Part shown: piece after piece, positions 5,010 to 8,056 of the stretch | Position numbering within the stretch: position 1 is the first letter of the stretch | Layout of the letters: each line of letters starts with the position of its first letter | Source: Hyphomicrobiales bacterium | GTDB taxonomy: Bacteria; Pseudomonadota; Alphaproteobacteria; Rhizobiales; Xanthobacteraceae | Reading direction: 5' to 3' | NCBI GenBank assembly: GCA_003133345.1 | Contig: PKXB01000156.1 | Location: forward strand, 1 to 8,056 | Length of the DNA: 8,056 nucleotides | Program-made: the position numbers and the translations under genes | The notes under the pieces: generated by a model | The model's input: the letters and a program-made list of their open reading frames with translations, nothing else | Told to the model about the DNA's origin: nothing | Databases searched by the model: none

Positions 5010-7379
5010 GTGACAAGCCCTTCGACGCCGGAACCCGACTTGGTGAAATCGCCGCGCGCGATAGTGCCCCGAAACCTGGCGCTTGGAATCGAGCGCATTG
5101 GGTTCATCCCGCTCCCCTACCGGTTCATATCCGTCGTCGTCTTTGCCGTTCTTTGTATCGCCGCCGCAGTCGGATTTGCTCGTCTGAAAGTTGACGACTC
5201 GCTCAGTCAACTGTTCCGGTCCGATACGGCCGAATACAAAACCTACGAAGACGTCACGCGCAACTTTCCCTCCAGCGAATTCGACGTTTTGATCGTGATC
5301 GAAGGCCCCACGCTGCTCGATCGGTCCTCACTCGAAAAACTGCGCGAACTGGTGACCGACCTCCAGCTCATCGACGGCACCCGCGGCCTCATCTCGCTGT
5401 TTTCCGCGCGCGAGCCTCCGCAGGGTGGCAATATACCGGCCCCGCTCTTTCCCAATCCCTTGCCGGAAGGTGCGGAATACCAAAATCTCATTGCACGCGT
5501 GATATCGAACGAAATCATTCGCGGCAAATTGTTGTCGGACGACGGCAAGCTCGCTTTGGTCGTGCTCGCGCTCGACCCGGCTGCGGCCCGGGAAAAGCTT
5601 TCCGGCGTCATTCGCAATGTCCATCAAGCTATTGACGAAAATTTGGTGGAAACTGAGCTCAGCGTCCAGTTGTCCGGCGTCCCGGTGATGCAGTTCGAGA
5701 TTCGCAATGCGATCGAGCGCGACCGGCTCGTCTATAATGCGCTTGGGTTTGCTATCGGCTGCTTGATTGCGGTCCTGTTCTTCCGCCGCGTGTCTTTCAT
5801 GATCATCGCCGCCGCGCCCCCGCTTGCCGCCATTCTGCTGGCGCTCGGCACGCTCGGCTGGCTCGGCTTTAGCCTAAACATTTTTTTGAATGTGATGACG
5901 CCGCTTATCATGGTCATCAGCTTTTCCGACAGTATGCAGCTCACTTTCGCGGCGCGCGACCGGCTGATCGCCGGCGACGATAAATATACCGCCTTCCGCA
6001 ATGCCCTTCTCATCGCCGGGCCGGCTTGCGTGCTCACGCATGCCACCGCCGGCGTTTCGTTCATCGCCCTGATGTTCTCGACCTCCGACCTGATCCGAAC
6101 TTTCGGCGAGGCCGGACTCATCGCCACTCTCATTGCCATAGCGGCGGTGCTGACGATGGTGCCGTTGCTCGGGGTCTTGCTCATTCACAACGAGGCGGGG
6201 TTTGCATCGAGCGTGAGGGGCATGGACAAGGCGCTCGACGTTTTGCGGCGGTTTTGCGGGTGGATCGCCCTTCGCATGGTCGCTCATCCGGGCCTCTATG
6301 CGCTGGCCGGCCTGCTCGTGGTGCTCGGTCTTTCGCTCGGCTATATCCAGCTTCAGCCGCGCTACCGGCTCGCCGATCAGGTGCCCGACCGGGAGCACGC
6401 CGTTGCGGCCAGCCAGCGGCTCGACGTTAAATTGACCGGCGCCAATCCGATTGACGTGCTGATCGAGTTTCCGCAGGGACGGACCCTCTACGCGCCCGAA
6501 TCCCTTGCCGTCATCGCCGATGTGCATTCGATACTCGAGCAACAGGCGGGGGTCGGCAACGTCTGGTCGCTGGAAACGTTGCGCCGCTGGCTGGCGGATA
6601 AGATGAATAAGTCGGACGTCGCCACCCTCAAGCAATATGTCGACTTGCTTCCACCCTATCTCACGCGGCGGTTCATCTCCGCCAAGCAAGACGCCGTCAT
6701 CGTCAATGGCCGTGTTCCCGACGCCGACGCCAGCAAGCTGCTGCCCATCGTCGCTACCCTCGACAAGAAACTAAACGCCCTAAGCGCGAAATATCCCGGC
6801 TATACGATTGGGGTCACCGGCTTATCCGTGATCGCCGCGCGCAACAGCGCGATTATGATCGACAAGTTGAGCCGCGGGCTGACGATCGAGATCGTCTTCG
6901 TCGCCGCGTTTATTGGCCTGGCATTCCGGTCTTTCATTGTCATGCTGGTCAGTATCTTGCCGGGACTTTTCCCGATCGTTTTGGCGGGCTGCTTGTTGTG
7001 GGTGACCGGCCTCGGATTGCAATTTGCGAGCGTCATCGCGCTGACGGTCTCGTTCGGCCTGGGCTTGAGCGCGACCATTCATTTCCTCAACCGATTGCAG
7101 ATCGAGGACACCGAGCCGGATCCCGCGGTGGGCGTCGAGCGCGCGACCATTCTTGTCGGGCCGCCGTTGATCCTGACATCAGCCGTGTTGGCGTGCGGGC
7201 TGGCAATGACGGTCTTTTCCAGCCTCCCCTCGCTCCGCTTGTTCGGATGGCTGAGCGCGTTTGCGATGATCTCGGCGCTGATCGCCGATTTGCTCATTTT
7301 GCGGCCAACGGCCACGTTCCTCAGCAAGATCGCACGGCGCATCGCCGTGCGGCCATCGAGCCGGTCGCCGGCTGAATAG
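5010..7379 (+). CDS. RND superfamily (MMPL-type, COG1033-like) membrane exporter, possibly for hopanoids or other lipids
   Basis: This 789-residue inner-membrane protein has the duplicated RND layout. Helix 1 is near 39-58, followed by a periplasmic domain (about 60-240). Helices 2-6 span about 241-393 and helix 7 about 424-446. A second periplasmic domain covers about 448-622, and helices 8-12 lie at about 624-771. Asp307 in the FSDSMQ segment of helix 4 matches the proton-relay Asp of this superfamily. The equivalent helix 10 segment (GLGLSATIHF, 683-692) has Ser687/Ala688 where relatives usually carry Asp. RND proteins use the proton gradient to move hydrophobic substrates. Hopanoid loci often encode one, HpnN, but HpnN is longer with a larger first periplasmic domain, and I do not see its characteristic N-terminal part, so the cargo is unknown. 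The GTG start at 5010 is bounded by an in-frame stop at 4998-5000. TTG 5040 or GTG 5043, with GGAA upstream, are alternatives. It follows ispA by 246 bases. Confidence 0.82.
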   Translation: MTSPSTPEPDLVKSPRAIVPRNLALGIERIGFIPLPYRFISVVVFAVLCIAAAVGFARLKVDDSLSQLFRSDTAEYKTYEDVTRNFPSSEFDVLIVIEGPTLLDRSSLEKLRELVTDLQLIDGTRGLISLFSAREPPQGGNIPAPLFPNPLPEGAEYQNLIARVISNEIIRGKLLSDDGKLALVVLALDPAAAREKLSGVIRNVHQAIDENLVETELSVQLSGVPVMQFEIRNAIERDRLVYNALGFAIGCLIAVLFFRRVSFMIIAAAPPLAAILLALGTLGWLGFSLNIFLNVMTPLIMVISFSDSMQLTFAARDRLIAGDDKYTAFRNALLIAGPACVLTHATAGVSFIALMFSTSDLIRTFGEAGLIATLIAIAAVLTMVPLLGVLLIHNEAGFASSVRGMDKALDVLRRFCGWIALRMVAHPGLYALAGLLVVLGLSLGYIQLQPRYRLADQVPDREHAVAASQRLDVKLTGANPIDVLIEFPQGRTLYAPESLAVIADVHSILEQQAGVGNVWSLETLRRWLADKMNKSDVATLKQYVDLLPPYLTRRFISAKQDAVIVNGRVPDADASKLLPIVATLDKKLNALSAKYPGYTIGVTGLSVIAARNSAIMIDKLSRGLTIEIVFVAAFIGLAFRSFIVMLVSILPGLFPIVLAGCLLWVTGLGLQFASVIALTVSFGLGLSATIHFLNRLQIEDTEPDPAVGVERATILVGPPLILTSAVLACGLAMTVFSSLPSLRLFGWLSAFAMISALIADLLILRPTATFLSKIARRIAVRPSSRSPAE

Positions 7380-7406
7380 GCCTTTCGCGAGCGAGACCCC
7401 GGCGGC

Positions 7407-7904
7407 CTAGCCGCGCCGCAGGCTGATTGACGCGCCCTTGATGCCGGCGTTCGGGTCGGCTGTTTTGATGACAACCGATTGCCGGTTACCGTGCGTAATC
7501 AGGCTTAACGTGGCGGTGAAGCTCGGGCTCTCTGCGCGGGCATGGATATGATCACCTTCGGCCGTGCCGGAGATTGTCCCGCCTACGCCGTGCGTGGATT
7601 CGCTCCACGTCCCGCTGACGGCACGGCCGGCTAAATCGGCACTGCTAGAGAGATTGAAATTGAAACTATCGCTGGCGCAGCGAATACTGAGCTGGAGATT
7701 GTGTTGATGCGCCAGCGCATCGTATGACGCCCGGCACCTTATTGGCTCACGGGTGCCGTTCGACAGATCGATTGTGCCAGACCCGGCCCATTGGCCGGCC
7801 AATCGCTCGAAAGGTCCTACACGCTGCGCATGACCGGTCCCGTAGCTAGAAAGCAATACGGCAAGAACGAAGATCATGCCGCGCGTCAAATTAGCCAGGT
7901 TCAT
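7407..7904 (-). CDS. Secreted small beta-rich protein of unnamed family (hypothetical)
   Basis: I do not recognise a named family with a known function, though similar proteins are, to my knowledge, common in Bradyrhizobium relatives. From the ATG at 7904 it has 165 residues. It begins with a Sec-type signal peptide: a short charged start, a hydrophobic core at about 10-20, and a likely cleavage site after GHA at residue 26. The mature part alternates polar and hydrophobic residues and is rich in Gly, Ser and Thr, suggesting a small beta-barrel. LAGQWAGSGTIDL (35-47) recalls the Gly-x-Trp opening strand of lipocalin-like folds, and SGTW (97-100) and ISGTAEGD (111-118) look like further strands. 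Cys57 and Cys76 could form a disulfide in the periplasm. ATG 7904 has GGGG 8 bases upstream and is preferred over GTG 7913. The gene converges on the RND gene with 27 bases between their stops and has its own upstream region, so a functional link to hopanoids is not implied. Confidence 0.72.
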   Translation of the reverse strand: MNLANLTRGMIFVLAVLLSSYGTGHAQRVGPFERLAGQWAGSGTIDLSNGTREPIRCRASYDALAHQHNLQLSIRCASDSFNFNLSSSADLAGRAVSGTWSESTHGVGGTISGTAEGDHIHARAESPSFTATLSLITHGNRQSVVIKTADPNAGIKGASISLRRG

Positions 7905-7999
7905 GTTTGGCACCCCATCGCAGAACAGGCGATTTTCCCCCGCCTTCGCTTCACTCTCGTCATTTTTGTAATTTCGAGCAAGCTGTCACGGCCAGTCAA

Positions 8000-8005
8000 C
8001 GACCA
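8000..8005 (-). promoter_or_regulatory. Possible -35 element for the secreted-protein gene
   Basis: Read on the minus strand, the region upstream of the secreted-protein gene contains GTTGACTGG, a good match to the -35 core TTGAC, roughly 95 bases before its ATG. The -10 region 17 bases downstream (CGAAAT) matches poorly. This is a weak candidate only. The rest of 7914-8056 holds nothing else I can support. Confidence 0.2.
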
Positions 8006-8056
8006 CGATCGAAATGCGACCGGTAAATCCGAGGGACACTCTAGCCTATTCCGTTG

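Noticed and set aside
5874..6689. 271-codon minus-strand open frame opposite the RND gene
   Set aside because: It is rich in His, Arg and Gly without domain structure and mirrors the codon bias of the real gene.
5010..7379. Calling the RND protein HpnN
   Set aside because: Its first periplasmic domain and overall length differ from what I know of HpnN, so only the superfamily is supported.
7402..7414. GCGGC-CTA-GCCGC hairpin between the convergent RND and secreted-protein genes, as a bidirectional terminator
   Set aside because: The stem is only 5 bp with a 3-base loop, lacks a T-run on either side and overlaps the stop codon of the minus-strand gene.

Overview
The window reads as a chromosomal isoprenoid and hopanoid biosynthesis region from an alphaproteobacterium, most likely a member of the Hyphomicrobiales (the Bradyrhizobium/Rhodopseudomonas side of that order). 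This rests on the GC-rich coding sequence, on the protein styles (alphaproteobacterial IspG and IspA, HpnA, HpnG), and on a small secreted protein of a type I associate with Bradyrhizobium relatives. The taxonomic call is inference. I see no mobile element, CRISPR array, rRNA or tRNA.

Layout from left to right. (1) The first 43 bases are the 5' end of a minus-strand gene whose 14 visible codons look like the start of dxs (1-deoxy-D-xylulose-5-phosphate synthase). Its start has a good ribosome binding site, and the AT-rich gap upstream carries a perfect extended -10 promoter element. (2) hpnA, a hopanoid-associated NAD(P)-dependent sugar epimerase/reductase of the extended SDR family, lies on the minus strand. 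(3) A divergent intergenic region of about 225 bases separates it from four plus-strand genes: hpnG (adenosylhopane nucleosidase/phosphorylase), ispG (HMBPP synthase), ispA (farnesyl diphosphate synthase type) and a 12-helix RND/MMPL-type membrane exporter. (4) A small minus-strand gene for a secreted, beta-rich, unnamed protein converges on the exporter from the right.

How the genes fit together. Dxs and IspG are the first and the penultimate committed enzymes of the MEP pathway. IspA condenses the resulting C5 units to C15 farnesyl diphosphate, the precursor of squalene. Squalene is cyclised to hopene outside this window, HpnH (also outside) attaches adenosine, and HpnG removes the adenine, giving ribosylhopane or its phosphate on the way to bacteriohopanetetrol-type lipids. 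HpnA probably acts in extended hopanoid metabolism, but its reaction is not established. The RND protein is a plausible lipid exporter by position only. Its sequence does not look like classical HpnN.

The gaps between the plus-strand genes are 66 to 246 bases and contain several dyads. The genes are therefore co-oriented but may have internal promoters and need not form one tight operon. The most interesting non-coding signals are a pair of half-sites (GTCCGC and GTGCGG) shared between the leaders of hpnG and ispG, and an inverted repeat around a candidate -10 element upstream of the RND gene. The core metabolic genes are ordinary members of known families. The less-described parts are the RND exporter, the secreted protein and these regulatory dyads.
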